64,000 bases of DNA from JARRRD01 sp037381085 (GTDB lineage Bacteria > Nitrospirota > Thermodesulfovibrionia > Thermodesulfovibrionales > UBA6898), in assembly GCA_037381085.1 (NCBI GenBank), contig JARRRD010000004.1:9805-73804 (forward strand). Direction: 5' to 3'. The translations under genes and the position numbers were made by a program. The notes below the pieces were generated by a model that was not told the origin of the DNA, ran no database searches, and worked only from the letters and a program-made list of their open reading frames with translations. Of the stretch, positions 1 through 7,153 are shown piece by piece. How positions within the stretch are numbered: position 1 is the stretch's first letter; each line of letters begins with the position of its first letter.

Positions 1-532
1 ATTTTCTTGCCTCCGCAATGGCTATCCTCTCTTTTTTCGGGTCGATCACGAATATCACACCCGGCAACTCCTTCATCTCCTTGATGCCCGAGAGGTTCCT
101 GTCAAGCTTTACTCTCTCCTTTTCAAGGATGGACGCCTCCTTCTTCGGCAGAAGGTTCATCGTCCCGTCCTCCTTCATCGCTTCTATCTTCTTCAGTCTC
201 TCTATGCTCTTCTTGACGGTGAGAAAATTGGTAAGCATCCCGCCGAGCCAGCGTTGATTAACAAAGAAGACCGAAGACTTCTGGGCTTCCTCCATAATCG
301 CGTCCTGGGCCTGCTTCTTTGTGCCGACAAACAGCACCCCTGCGCCCGAGGCCGACATCGTCCTGACAAAATTGTAGGCTTCCTCGAGCCCCTTCAGCGT
401 CTTCTGGAGGTCGATAATATAGATACCGTTCCTCTCCCCGAAGATATACCTTTTCATCTTGGGGTTCCAGCGTTTCACCTGATGGCCGAAATGTACCCCG
501 GCCTCAAGCAGTTCCTTCATTGTAGCTACCAT
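1..532 (-). CDS. rpsB: 30S ribosomal protein S2 (3' end outside window)
   Basis: The minus strand reads as the N-terminal 177 residues of ribosomal protein S2. It begins MVATMKELLEAGVHFGHQ and contains the family segments RWNPKMKRYIFGERNG, FVGTKKQAQ and QRWLGGMLTNF. S2 is a late-assembling small-subunit protein needed for translation initiation. The ATG at 530-532 is preceded by a GGAGG at 541-545 at normal spacing, which fixes the start. The gene runs off the left edge, so the C-terminal part is not seen. It is normally followed by tsf, which would lie outside the window. A strong hairpin lies in its leader. Confidence 0.97.
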   Translation of the reverse strand, partial: MVATMKELLEAGVHFGHQVKRWNPKMKRYIFGERNGIYIIDLQKTLKGLEEAYNFVRTMSASGAGVLFVGTKKQAQDAIMEEAQKSSVFFVNQRWLGGMLTNFLTVKKSIERLKKIEAMKEDGTMNLLPKKEASILEKERVKLDRNLSGIKEMKELPGVIFVIDPKKERIAIAEARK

Positions 533-564
533 GATGCATTCCTCCGATGGTTTTTCCTCCGCCT

Positions 565-599
565 GTTCCGCCACCCCCGTTGGGGACCAAAGGCGGAAC
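565..599 (-). promoter_or_regulatory. hairpin in the rpsB 5' leader
   Basis: Read on the minus strand, GTTCCGCC (599-592) pairs with GGCGGAAC (572-565), and an inner TCCCC/GGGG pairing extends it. The structure lies 33 nt upstream of the rpsB start, between the Shine-Dalgarno and any promoter. S2 genes in many bacteria are autoregulated through a leader RNA, so this is a candidate operator. That role is inferred from position only. Confidence 0.45.
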
Positions 600-620
600 T
601 GTAGCCGGCGTGTGAATTTG

Positions 621-638
621 AACCTGTCAAGACAGGTT
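621..638. repeat. palindrome in the rpsB/mqnB divergent region
   Basis: AACCTGTC and GACAGGTT form perfect 8-bp arms around a 2-bp centre between divergent rpsB and mqnB. It could be a protein-binding operator or lie at the rpsB transcription start. No partner is identified. Confidence 0.35.
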
Positions 639-737
639 ACTTAAGTTTTAAAGACTATCACAGAGAGTATTCTTTTTTCAAGGCGGGTTGCTATAATACA
701 CCCTGAAACAGTGAAGTACCGGCGCCTCGGGAAAAAT

Positions 738-1481
738 ATGTGTATCGGACTGATGTCGGCTGTGCCTGCGGAGGGACTCTTCTTCGTGAAGAGGCTGGCA
801 CGCGTCCACACCAACCCCCGTTCCAACCCTTCACTTTACACGGGAAGGGTAGAAGGTGCGGAAATCGTCTATTCGATATCCGGACTGGGAAAGACAAATG
901 CGGCCCATGCCGCGACTATCCTCATACGCGACTATTCACCGGCACTGCTCATAAATTTCGGGGCCGGCGGCGCCTATCCTTCCGCGGGGCTGACAGTGGG
1001 CGATATCATGGTAGCCCACGCTGAGATCTACGGGGACGAAGGGGTCCTGGACGCAGATGGCTTCCACGGGACAGAGTATACCGGCATTCCCGTTCTGAGA
1101 AAAGGAAGAAAGAAGTACTACAATGAGTTCGATCTCGACGGGAAACTTGCGAAAAAGGCGGTCAAGTCTGCCGGGAGCGCCTTCCCGCATTTACCGGACA
1201 CGCCTAAAATCAGGGCGGGCAGATTTGTGACCGTCTCGGCCTGTACCGGCACCAGGGAGAGGGCTGCCGAATTGCAGGAAACATGGGGCGCCATTTGCGA
1301 GAATATGGAAGGGGCCGCAGTGGCCCACATATGTGCACTTTACGGGATACCCTTTATCGAGATAAGGGGCGTCAGCAATATTGTCGATGACAGGGACAGG
1401 ACAAAATGGGACCTTGAACTCGCATCTGAAAACTGCTGTAAGGCGGTGGTCCAGCTGCTGAAAGCACTGAAGGTTTCATGA
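738..1481 (+). CDS. mqnB: futalosine hydrolase
   Basis: This 247-residue protein of the purine nucleoside phosphorylase/nucleosidase fold matches futalosine hydrolase, which removes the base from futalosine (or aminodeoxyfutalosine) in the alternative menaquinone pathway. Visible family features are SAVPAEG near the start, the glycine-rich INFGAGGAYP strand, and ENMEGAAVAH with IRGVSNIVDDRD near the C-terminus, where nucleosidases bind the sugar and base. A TATAAT at 692-697 makes a likely -10. A GTG at 711 would give nine more residues; I chose ATG 738 because the conserved fold begins directly there. mqnD follows, which supports the pathway assignment. Confidence 0.85.
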   Translation: MCIGLMSAVPAEGLFFVKRLARVHTNPRSNPSLYTGRVEGAEIVYSISGLGKTNAAHAATILIRDYSPALLINFGAGGAYPSAGLTVGDIMVAHAEIYGDEGVLDADGFHGTEYTGIPVLRKGRKKYYNEFDLDGKLAKKAVKSAGSAFPHLPDTPKIRAGRFVTVSACTGTRERAAELQETWGAICENMEGAAVAHICALYGIPFIEIRGVSNIVDDRDRTKWDLELASENCCKAVVQLLKALKVS

Positions 1482-1601
1482 CTTTTTCCCGGAGTAATTG
1501 CGGGAGATTTTTCGCCGCCCCTTCCGCCCTTTTCAGGGATTTTTATGGGCATTTATGGTTTATTTATACTCTGGGTGAGAATTATACTAATATAAGGACC
1601 C

Positions 1602-1811
1602 ATGTGTGACTCAATTTACATATACGCTTCCGGCAAAGGATTCGGAGAGTTCTTCTGGAATTTATGCCCCGTGTGCGGCAACGCCTCCGTCAGAACCACC
1701 TTCTGGGAAGACGGCACGGTTGAGCATGGCGAGTGCCTGGTATGCATCAGAATGTCGGAGATAATGGAACTGGAAGAATTATATTCCGCAAACCGGAAGG
1801 AGGAAAAGTGA
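1602..1811 (+). CDS. small zinc-ribbon protein coupled to mqnD
   Basis: A 69-residue protein with CPVCGNAS near residue 23 and ECLVC near residue 44, which is two CxxC knuckles of a possible zinc ribbon. AAGGACC sits just before the ATG. Its TGA overlaps the GTG start of mqnD (GTGA at 1808-1811), so the two are translationally coupled. I do not recognise the family. Co-translation suggests a role tied to menaquinone synthesis or its regulation, but this is inference. Confidence 0.7.
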   Translation: MCDSIYIYASGKGFGEFFWNLCPVCGNASVRTTFWEDGTVEHGECLVCIRMSEIMELEELYSANRKEEK

Positions 1812-2647
1812 AGGCCCTGTCGCTGGGATATTCGCCCTGCCCGAACGACACCTTCATCTTTTACGGCCTGGTCCACCGGACGGTTGACACTGAAGATATC
1901 GTATTCCATGAGATTCTCGACGATGTGGAAACCCTCAACCGGAAGGCATTGGACGGGGCGCTGGATATGACGAAGGTCTCTTACCACGCCCTGGGCCATC
2001 TGCGGGACAGGTATTACCTGCTTCGCTCCGGCGGAGCTCTGGGAAAGGGCTGCGGTCCGCTGGTCATTGCGCGAGAGGAATGCACGATGAAACAATTGAG
2101 GGGCAGGAAGATTGCCATACCCGGTTTGCTCACAACAGCATTCCTCCTTCTGCAGATATTTGATCCATCGCTTAAAGACCATGCTGTCCCGATGCCTTTT
2201 GACCGGATAATAGGTTCCGTTGCGAGCGGGGCCGTCGACGCGGGGCTTATCATCCACGAGAGCCGCTTCACATATCAGAGGGCGGGGCTCAGGAAGGTCC
2301 TGGACCTCGGTGAATGGTGGGAAGAGGAGACCGGCCTGTTGATTCCGCTGGGGGGCATTCTTGCCCGGAAGGACCTCGGCGGGACCCTGGCCAACAGGAT
2401 AGACTGTATGCTGAAAAAGAGTATCGAATACGCATTTTCCCACAAGGATGAAACCAGGTCTTACATCAGGAAGCACGCACAGGAAATAGAAGATGGTGTC
2501 ATAGAGCAGCATATCGGTCTCTATGTAAACGATTATTCCCTTGATATCGGCGACAAGGGAGAAGAAGCCGTTGAGGAACTCCTCAGAAGGGCCGTGGCAA
2601 GCGGCATAATCAAGAAATCTTCCGCCCCGCTCTTCCCCCCGTTGTAG
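1808..2647 (+). CDS. mqnD: 1,4-dihydroxy-6-naphthoate synthase
   Basis: This 279-residue protein has a periplasmic-binding-protein-like fold. It opens with LSLGYSPCPNDTFIF, the signature of MqnD, and has MTKVSYHAL and LIIHESRFTYQ further on. MqnD turns cyclic de-hypoxanthinyl futalosine into 1,4-dihydroxy-6-naphthoate in the futalosine route to menaquinone. Its GTG start overlaps the stop of the preceding zinc-ribbon gene and is served by AAGGAGG at normal distance. With mqnB it shows that the host makes menaquinone without the classical men genes. Other pathway genes (mqnA, mqnC, mqnE) are not in the window. Confidence 0.93.
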   Translation: MKALSLGYSPCPNDTFIFYGLVHRTVDTEDIVFHEILDDVETLNRKALDGALDMTKVSYHALGHLRDRYYLLRSGGALGKGCGPLVIAREECTMKQLRGRKIAIPGLLTTAFLLLQIFDPSLKDHAVPMPFDRIIGSVASGAVDAGLIIHESRFTYQRAGLRKVLDLGEWWEEETGLLIPLGGILARKDLGGTLANRIDCMLKKSIEYAFSHKDETRSYIRKHAQEIEDGVIEQHIGLYVNDYSLDIGDKGEEAVEELLRRAVASGIIKKSSAPLFPPL

Positions 2648-2784
2648 CGCCCCTGCCTTTGGCCTCACCTTGTTACTCCGGCCGCCGCAGGCCGTCACGG
2701 GAGCCGATTGCCGGGGCCTGACGCGGGGTCCCTCAGAGCGCAGCCCAAGGCCCTTCGCCCATGGCCGGGGATAGCGAGCTTTGC

Positions 2785-2814
2785 TTGACAAGCGTCGATT
2801 TCACAGATTATACT
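2785..2814 (+). promoter_or_regulatory. sigma70-type promoter for rpmH operon
   Basis: TTGACA (2785-2790) and TATACT (2809-2814) are separated by 18 bp and lie 20 bp upstream of the rpmH ATG, a near-consensus housekeeping promoter. It should drive rpmH-rnpA-yidD-yidC and perhaps mnmE. Confidence 0.8.
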
Positions 2815-2833
2815 TTTGGCTCAGGTAAAAATT

Positions 2834-2974
2834 ATGGGAACTTATACAACATTCCACCCACACAGGAAAAAGAGAAAGAGGACGCACGGCTTTCTTGAAA
2901 GAATGAGCACCGTTGGCGGCCGCAATGTGATCAAGAGGAGAAGGAAAAAGGGACGGAAAAGACTGAGCGCCTGA
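2834..2974 (+). CDS. rpmH: 50S ribosomal protein L34
   Basis: A 46-residue, very basic protein with the L34 core RKRTHGFLERM and a C-terminal run of Lys/Arg ending RKRLSA. The N-terminus MGTYTTFHPH differs slightly from the usual MKRTYQP form, but length and core are normal. It is the first gene of the conserved rpmH-rnpA-yidD-yidC-mnmE cluster and follows a strong promoter. rnpA starts 11 nt after its stop. In many bacteria dnaA lies upstream of rpmH; here mqnD does, so there is no sign of the replication origin. Confidence 0.95.
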   Translation: MGTYTTFHPHRKKRKRTHGFLERMSTVGGRNVIKRRRKKGRKRLSA

Positions 2975-2985
2975 AGGGCAAGAAG

Positions 2986-3342
2986 ATGCTGTACCCTCTG
3001 AGCAGAAGGGGGGATTTCAATAAAGTCTTTGAACTCGGTTCCAAATTTTCTTCACGATATCTTGTAACTTATGCCAGGCCTAATGGTCTCTCTTTCAGCA
3101 GACTCGGACTTTCCGTCAGTAAAAAAATCGGCAAGGCTGTTGTAAGGAACAGGATAAGGCGGCTCTTGAGAGAGGCCTTGAGAAAACAGTTAACGGAAAA
3201 ATCTGTTCGTTACGATTTCGTGCTTGTGGCCAGGAGCGCCTCCGTAGGGGCGGGTTTCGCTGACCTGAGCAAAGAGATAGCCAGGGTGTTTGCAGGTCTC
3301 GGCGATGAAAACGATATTGATAGCAATAATCAAATTATATAA
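2986..3342 (+). CDS. rnpA: ribonuclease P protein component
   Basis: This 118-residue basic protein binds the RNase P RNA and assists tRNA 5' maturation. The diagnostic segment GLSVSKKIGKAVVRNRIRR is present, with LREALR and the strand YDFVLVAR after it. The start MLYPLSRRGDFNKVF is typical. Its 3' end overlaps the start of yidD by 38 nt, the usual arrangement for this cluster. Confidence 0.96.
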   Translation: MLYPLSRRGDFNKVFELGSKFSSRYLVTYARPNGLSFSRLGLSVSKKIGKAVVRNRIRRLLREALRKQLTEKSVRYDFVLVARSASVGAGFADLSKEIARVFAGLGDENDIDSNNQII

Positions 3343-3514
3343 ATACCTCATATCGCCCGTCCTCCCGGGAAGTTGCAGGTTTTTCCCGACATGCTCGGAT
3401 TATTCCATAGATGCAATAGCTAAATACGGCGTAATCAAGGGGTTATATCTCTCCGTAAGGCGTATATTGAAATGCCACCCCTTTCACCCCGGCGGATTCG
3501 ACCCCGTTAAATAG
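3305..3514 (+). CDS. yidD: membrane protein insertion efficiency factor YidD
   Basis: This 69-residue protein has the YidD signature: a short hydrophobic start (IAIIKLYKYLISPVLPGSC), CRFFPTCSDYS, and a C-terminal CHPFHPGGFDPV. It aids YidC-dependent insertion of inner-membrane proteins. The ATG at 3305 lies inside the end of rnpA in another frame; an upstream alternative at 3290 adds five residues. yidC starts two bases after its stop. Confidence 0.95.
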   Translation: MKTILIAIIKLYKYLISPVLPGSCRFFPTCSDYSIDAIAKYGVIKGLYLSVRRILKCHPFHPGGFDPVK

Positions 3515-3516
3515 CC

Positions 3517-5046
3517 ATGGATAACAAGACCCTTCTCGCCATAGTCCTGTCCATAGCGGTTATCATAGGATACCAGTATCTTGCGTCACAACAGCAACCT
3601 CCCATCCCCCTCAAGAAGACCCAGGAAACGGCGCAGCAGGCAGTGAAAAAGGAGGAGCCGCCGAAGCCGGCGCCCCTTCCCGTGGCTGTAGTGCCCGTTC
3701 CGCCGGCGGAAGAAAAAGAGGTCCGGGTGGAAAACAGTCTTTATTCGGCCGTCCTTTCCTCAAGCGGGGCCACTATCAAGTTCTGGGAGATGAAAGATTA
3801 TCGCGACAATGCGGGCAAGAGGGTGGTTTTGCTTCAAAAACCGGGCGTCGTGCCGGCTCTGGCGATCGGGACAAATACTGATTTCGATCTTTCTCACGCC
3901 AATTTCAGCGTAATAGGCGGGAACCTCAAACTGGATGAACACAACAGGACCGGAAGCGTTGTATTTGAATATGCAAAGGGCGGCATTTCGGTAAAGAGGA
4001 CATATACGTTCCATGCCGGTACTTACAGGGTGGATGTCATTGATCAGGTTACAGGATTGCCGCACTACTGGATCACCGTTGGTTCGGACTTCGGCATCTT
4101 TGACAAGGAGGCGAGCTATGCCCATGCGGGTCCCGCCCTCCTCCAGGGTACGGACCTCGACGAGTTGAAGGTCAAGAAGCTGAAGGAACCGAAGACGTAC
4201 AAGGGTGATCTGAGATGGATCGCACAGGAAGACAAGTATTTTTGCGCCGCCCTGGTGCCGGAGACGAAAGTGGAGGAGGCAAGGGCCTGGCTCGTCAAGG
4301 ACTCTCCCGTCATCGCCTTCGAGGGCGGCAAATCCGTAAACAAGTTCCACCTCTATGCCGGGCCCAAGGTGCAGGAGAGGCTCGAGAAAATAGGGCTCCA
4401 GGACATCATCAACTACGGCTTTTTTGCCATTATCGCGAGGCCCCTGTTCTGGATCCTGAAGTTCTTCTACGGCTTCCTCGGCAACTACGGGTGGGCGATC
4501 ATCCTTCTGACCCTCGTTGTAAGGATACCCTTCCTCCCGCTGGTGAGCAAGGGGCAGAAATCGATGAAGAAACTGCAGGAACTTCAGCCGAAGATGAATG
4601 AAGTAAAGGAAAAGTACAAGAAAGACCCGCAAAAGATGCAGAAGGAGATGATGGAGCTTTACAAGAAGCACAAGGTGAACCCCATGGGAGGATGCCTCCC
4701 CATGGTTGCCCAGATACCGGTCTTCTTCGCTCTTTACAAGGTCCTCCTGATATCCATCGAACTCAGGGGGGCGCCCTTCATGCTCTGGATCACCGACCTT
4801 TCGGCGAAGGACCCCTATTACATACTCCCGATCGTCATGGGGATATCGATGTTCGTCCAGCAGAAGATGACCCCTTCCGGGATGGACCCGAAACAGCAAA
4901 AACTGATGTTGCTCATGCCGGTGGTCTTCACATTCATGTTCATGAACTTCGCTTCGGGTCTGGTTCTCTACTGGCTCGTGAACAACCTCCTCAGTATTAT
5001 CCAGCAGTTTTTTATAAACAGAAAGATAGCAAGCCAGAAGGCCTAG
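3517..5046 (+). CDS. yidC: membrane protein insertase YidC
   Basis: This 509-residue insertase has an N-terminal membrane anchor (LLAIVLSIAVIIGYQYL), a Pro/Lys/Glu-rich linker, a periplasmic beta domain to about residue 300, and the conserved five-helix core with the positively charged groove. The segment NPMGGCLPMVAQIPVFFALYK in the core is characteristic. YidC inserts and folds inner-membrane proteins alone or with SecYEG. The large periplasmic domain is the form found in Gram-negative bacteria. It directly follows yidD and precedes mnmE. Confidence 0.97.
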   Translation: MDNKTLLAIVLSIAVIIGYQYLASQQQPPIPLKKTQETAQQAVKKEEPPKPAPLPVAVVPVPPAEEKEVRVENSLYSAVLSSSGATIKFWEMKDYRDNAGKRVVLLQKPGVVPALAIGTNTDFDLSHANFSVIGGNLKLDEHNRTGSVVFEYAKGGISVKRTYTFHAGTYRVDVIDQVTGLPHYWITVGSDFGIFDKEASYAHAGPALLQGTDLDELKVKKLKEPKTYKGDLRWIAQEDKYFCAALVPETKVEEARAWLVKDSPVIAFEGGKSVNKFHLYAGPKVQERLEKIGLQDIINYGFFAIIARPLFWILKFFYGFLGNYGWAIILLTLVVRIPFLPLVSKGQKSMKKLQELQPKMNEVKEKYKKDPQKMQKEMMELYKKHKVNPMGGCLPMVAQIPVFFALYKVLLISIELRGAPFMLWITDLSAKDPYYILPIVMGISMFVQQKMTPSGMDPKQQKLMLLMPVVFTFMFMNFASGLVLYWLVNNLLSIIQQFFINRKIASQKA

Positions 5047-5087
5047 TCCGTCTCTCTTTCCCGCGTCCCTCTGCAACTGCTGAAAGA

Positions 5088-5225
5088 TGCATAAGTAATG
5101 TCCTATTCCTGTCATTCCGGCTCGCCTGCCTGCCGGTAGGCAGGTCCCGAATCTTTCTTCAGAAGGACTCCCGACAAGCGGGAGTGACAGATCAGGAGAT
5201 AATCGTATAGGTCATTACTTATGCA
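5088..5225. mobile_element. 138-bp palindromic MITE/REP-like element
   Basis: The ends are 19-nt inverted repeats: TGCATAAGTAATG begins at 5088 and CATTACTTATGCA ends at 5225, with one mismatch over the full arms. Nested inside are further pairs: CTGTCA/TGACAG, GCCTGCC/GGCAGGT and CTCCCG/CGGGAG. No coding sequence fits. This is the structure of a non-autonomous miniature transposable or REP-type element between yidC and mnmE. Its CATTCCGG core recurs at 25844-25862. Confidence 0.6.
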
Positions 5226-5270
5226 GTAATCAATAACTGCCGAATCCAGGTTTATAGGTTAAAATATCCT

Positions 5271-6662
5271 ATGCAGAGCATATACCATTTCGATGATACA
5301 ATAGCGGCGGTCTCCACGCCTGTTGGTCAGGGAGGCATCGGGATCGTGCGCATAAGCGGCCCGGCCGCTCTGGAGATCGCCGACAGGATATTCCTTCCCC
5401 TCAACGGAAAACGTCCGGGCGCTGCAAGGTCCCATTCTCTTCTTTACGGCCACGCAGTAAACCCGTCTGACGGCGGCACTATTGATGAAGTGCTGGTTTC
5501 AGTAATGCGGGCGCCCCGCTCTTATACGAGAGAAGATGTGGCGGAGTTCAACTGCCACGGCGGGATGGCGCCCGTCCGGGCTTTACTTGAGCTGGTGCTT
5601 GCGCAGGGGGCACGGCTCGCCGAACCCGGAGAATTCACGAAAAGGGCTTTCCTCAACGGCAGGATAAGCCTGGCCCAGGCAGAGGCTGTAATGGACCTGA
5701 TCTCTGCTCGGACGGAGGAGAGCCTGAGGATTGCCGTGGAGCAGGTAAAGGGGCGATTGTCGGAAGAACTTTCCTCGCTGAGGGAGTCGCTCGTTGATCT
5801 CTGCGCCCTTGCCGAAGCCCATATCGATTTCCCGGAAGAAGAGATCGGGGCAACAACCTCCGAAAGGATGAGAGAAGAACTCCTGAAGATCAGGCGAAAG
5901 CTGGAAAACCTCTCGGGAACATTCCGGGAGGCCCGTTTTTTCCGGGAAGGCCTGGCGGTGGCAATAGTCGGAAAGCCGAACGTCGGCAAGTCATCTCTGT
6001 TAAACGCTTTGCTGAAGAAGGACAAGGCCATCGTCACCGAATTCCCCGGTACCACCAGGGACCTTATTGAGGACTATCTGGACATCAGAGGGCTTCCTGT
6101 GAGGATCCTGGACACTGCGGGGATCAGGGATACGGCGGAATCCATCGAAAAAGAAGGCGTTCGGAGGAGTATAGATGCAATGGGAAAAGCCGACTTCATT
6201 ATCGCCGTATTTGACGGCAGCGGGCCGGCGGAAGAAGAGGACGTGGTCATAATGGAAAGGATCAGGGGAAAGAATGCCGTCATAGCCATAAACAAATCGG
6301 ACCTGCCGGGAAAGTTGCCGCTTGATAATATCGCCGCCTGGGGGGGACAATATATACATATCTCGGCTCTGACCGGAGAGGGACTTGGCGAACTGAAGTC
6401 TGCCGTATTCGAATCCGCCATGGGGGACAGGTCTCGTGAACGGGACGGCGCAGTGGTAAGCAACATAAGACACAAGCTGGCGCTGGACAGGGCTTGCGCC
6501 GCAGTTGGAAAGGCGTCTGACGTGCTGGCTGGCGGCCTTCCCCTCGAGATCTTTTCGATCGAGCTGAGAGACGCGATGGACAGTATCGGCGAGATCACGG
6601 GCGCCGTTACCACAGAGGAAATACTGAAGAGGATTTTTTCCGATTTTTGCATCGGGAAGTAG
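5271..6662 (+). CDS. mnmE: tRNA-5-carboxymethylaminomethyluridine(34) synthesis GTPase MnmE
   Basis: MnmE works with MnmG to modify the wobble uridine of several tRNAs. The 463-residue protein shows the folate-binding N-terminal domain (STPVGQGGIGIVRISGP), the inserted G domain with P-loop GKPNVGKSS near residue 233, DTAGIRDT (G3) and NKSD (G4), and the C-terminal CIGK whose Cys is catalytic in the family. It sits at the usual end of the rpmH-yidC cluster. A 224-bp gap holding a small repeat element separates it from yidC, so it may have its own promoter. Confidence 0.97.
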   Translation: MQSIYHFDDTIAAVSTPVGQGGIGIVRISGPAALEIADRIFLPLNGKRPGAARSHSLLYGHAVNPSDGGTIDEVLVSVMRAPRSYTREDVAEFNCHGGMAPVRALLELVLAQGARLAEPGEFTKRAFLNGRISLAQAEAVMDLISARTEESLRIAVEQVKGRLSEELSSLRESLVDLCALAEAHIDFPEEEIGATTSERMREELLKIRRKLENLSGTFREARFFREGLAVAIVGKPNVGKSSLLNALLKKDKAIVTEFPGTTRDLIEDYLDIRGLPVRILDTAGIRDTAESIEKEGVRRSIDAMGKADFIIAVFDGSGPAEEEDVVIMERIRGKNAVIAINKSDLPGKLPLDNIAAWGGQYIHISALTGEGLGELKSAVFESAMGDRSRERDGAVVSNIRHKLALDRACAAVGKASDVLAGGLPLEIFSIELRDAMDSIGEITGAVTTEEILKRIFSDFCIGK

Positions 6663-6697
6663 ACCCCGGAGAGTTGCTTAAGGAAGAAGGCGGACAT

Positions 6698-6836
6698 GCT
6701 GAAAAAGTCCATAAAGCCGGCATGAATTTATTATGATTCACGTGACCGCAGTTTTTGACACTGGTGGATTTTCGAAGAAGGCTGGCCGGCTACCTCCCCG
6801 GACCTGCGGAGCCTCCGGTTATGGACCTTTTTCAGC
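6698..6836. repeat. inverted-repeat-bounded intergenic element
   Basis: GCTGAAAAAGTCCATAA (6698-6714) matches TTATGGACCTTTTTCAGC (6819-6836) in reverse complement except for one extra base. The arms bound about 139 bp with no gene, immediately after mnmE. It could be a second miniature element or a large hairpin in the mnmE 3' region. Confidence 0.5.
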
Positions 6837-6949
6837 ACAGTCGCCTTTTCTTATGAGATTTTTTATGCAACTATATTAATCTGTGAGTATGAATGCGTAA
6901 AGATAACGCCTTTTCGCTGCGCGGGGCGCTGAAAGACAGGAGGAAGACA

Positions 6950-7144
6950 ATGGAATGCATTTCGGAAAGAAACAAGTCAGTGTGCAACTGCACTTATGCC
7001 GGCTGCCCGCGGAAATACAAATGTTGCGAGTGCCTGCATTACCACAGGAGAAGCGGAGAACTGCCGGCCTGCTTCTTTAACAGTGAATACGAACGCACCT
7101 ATGACCGCTCCATAGGCAACTTCATCCGGATGCACGCGCTATAG
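6950..7144 (+). CDS. DUF6485 cysteine-rich small protein
   Basis: A 64-residue protein with six cysteines in a dense pattern (CNCTY, GCPR, KCCEC, ACFF) and the C-terminal segment ERTYDRSIGNFI. It matches the DUF6485 family as I recall it, a small uncharacterised family common in anaerobes. AGGAGGAAG sits right before ATG 6950, which favours this over an upstream in-frame ATG at 6893. The cysteines suggest zinc or Fe-S binding. The pyrophosphatase gene begins 9 nt after its stop and is probably co-transcribed. Confidence 0.8.
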   Translation: MECISERNKSVCNCTYAGCPRKYKCCECLHYHRRSGELPACFFNSEYERTYDRSIGNFIRMHAL

Positions 7145-7153
7145 GGACTGCCG

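Noticed and set aside
1616..2791. 391-codon open frame on the minus strand
   Set aside because: It is the reverse of the mqnD and zinc-ribbon genes, has no domain signature, and is explained by G+C-rich codon use.
2648..2833. Replication origin next to rpmH
   Set aside because: No dnaA and no cluster of DnaA boxes is visible; only a promoter is supported.
3760..5115. 451-codon open frame opposite yidC
   Set aside because: Composition is His/Leu/Glu-rich with no fold signature; yidC on the other strand is certain.
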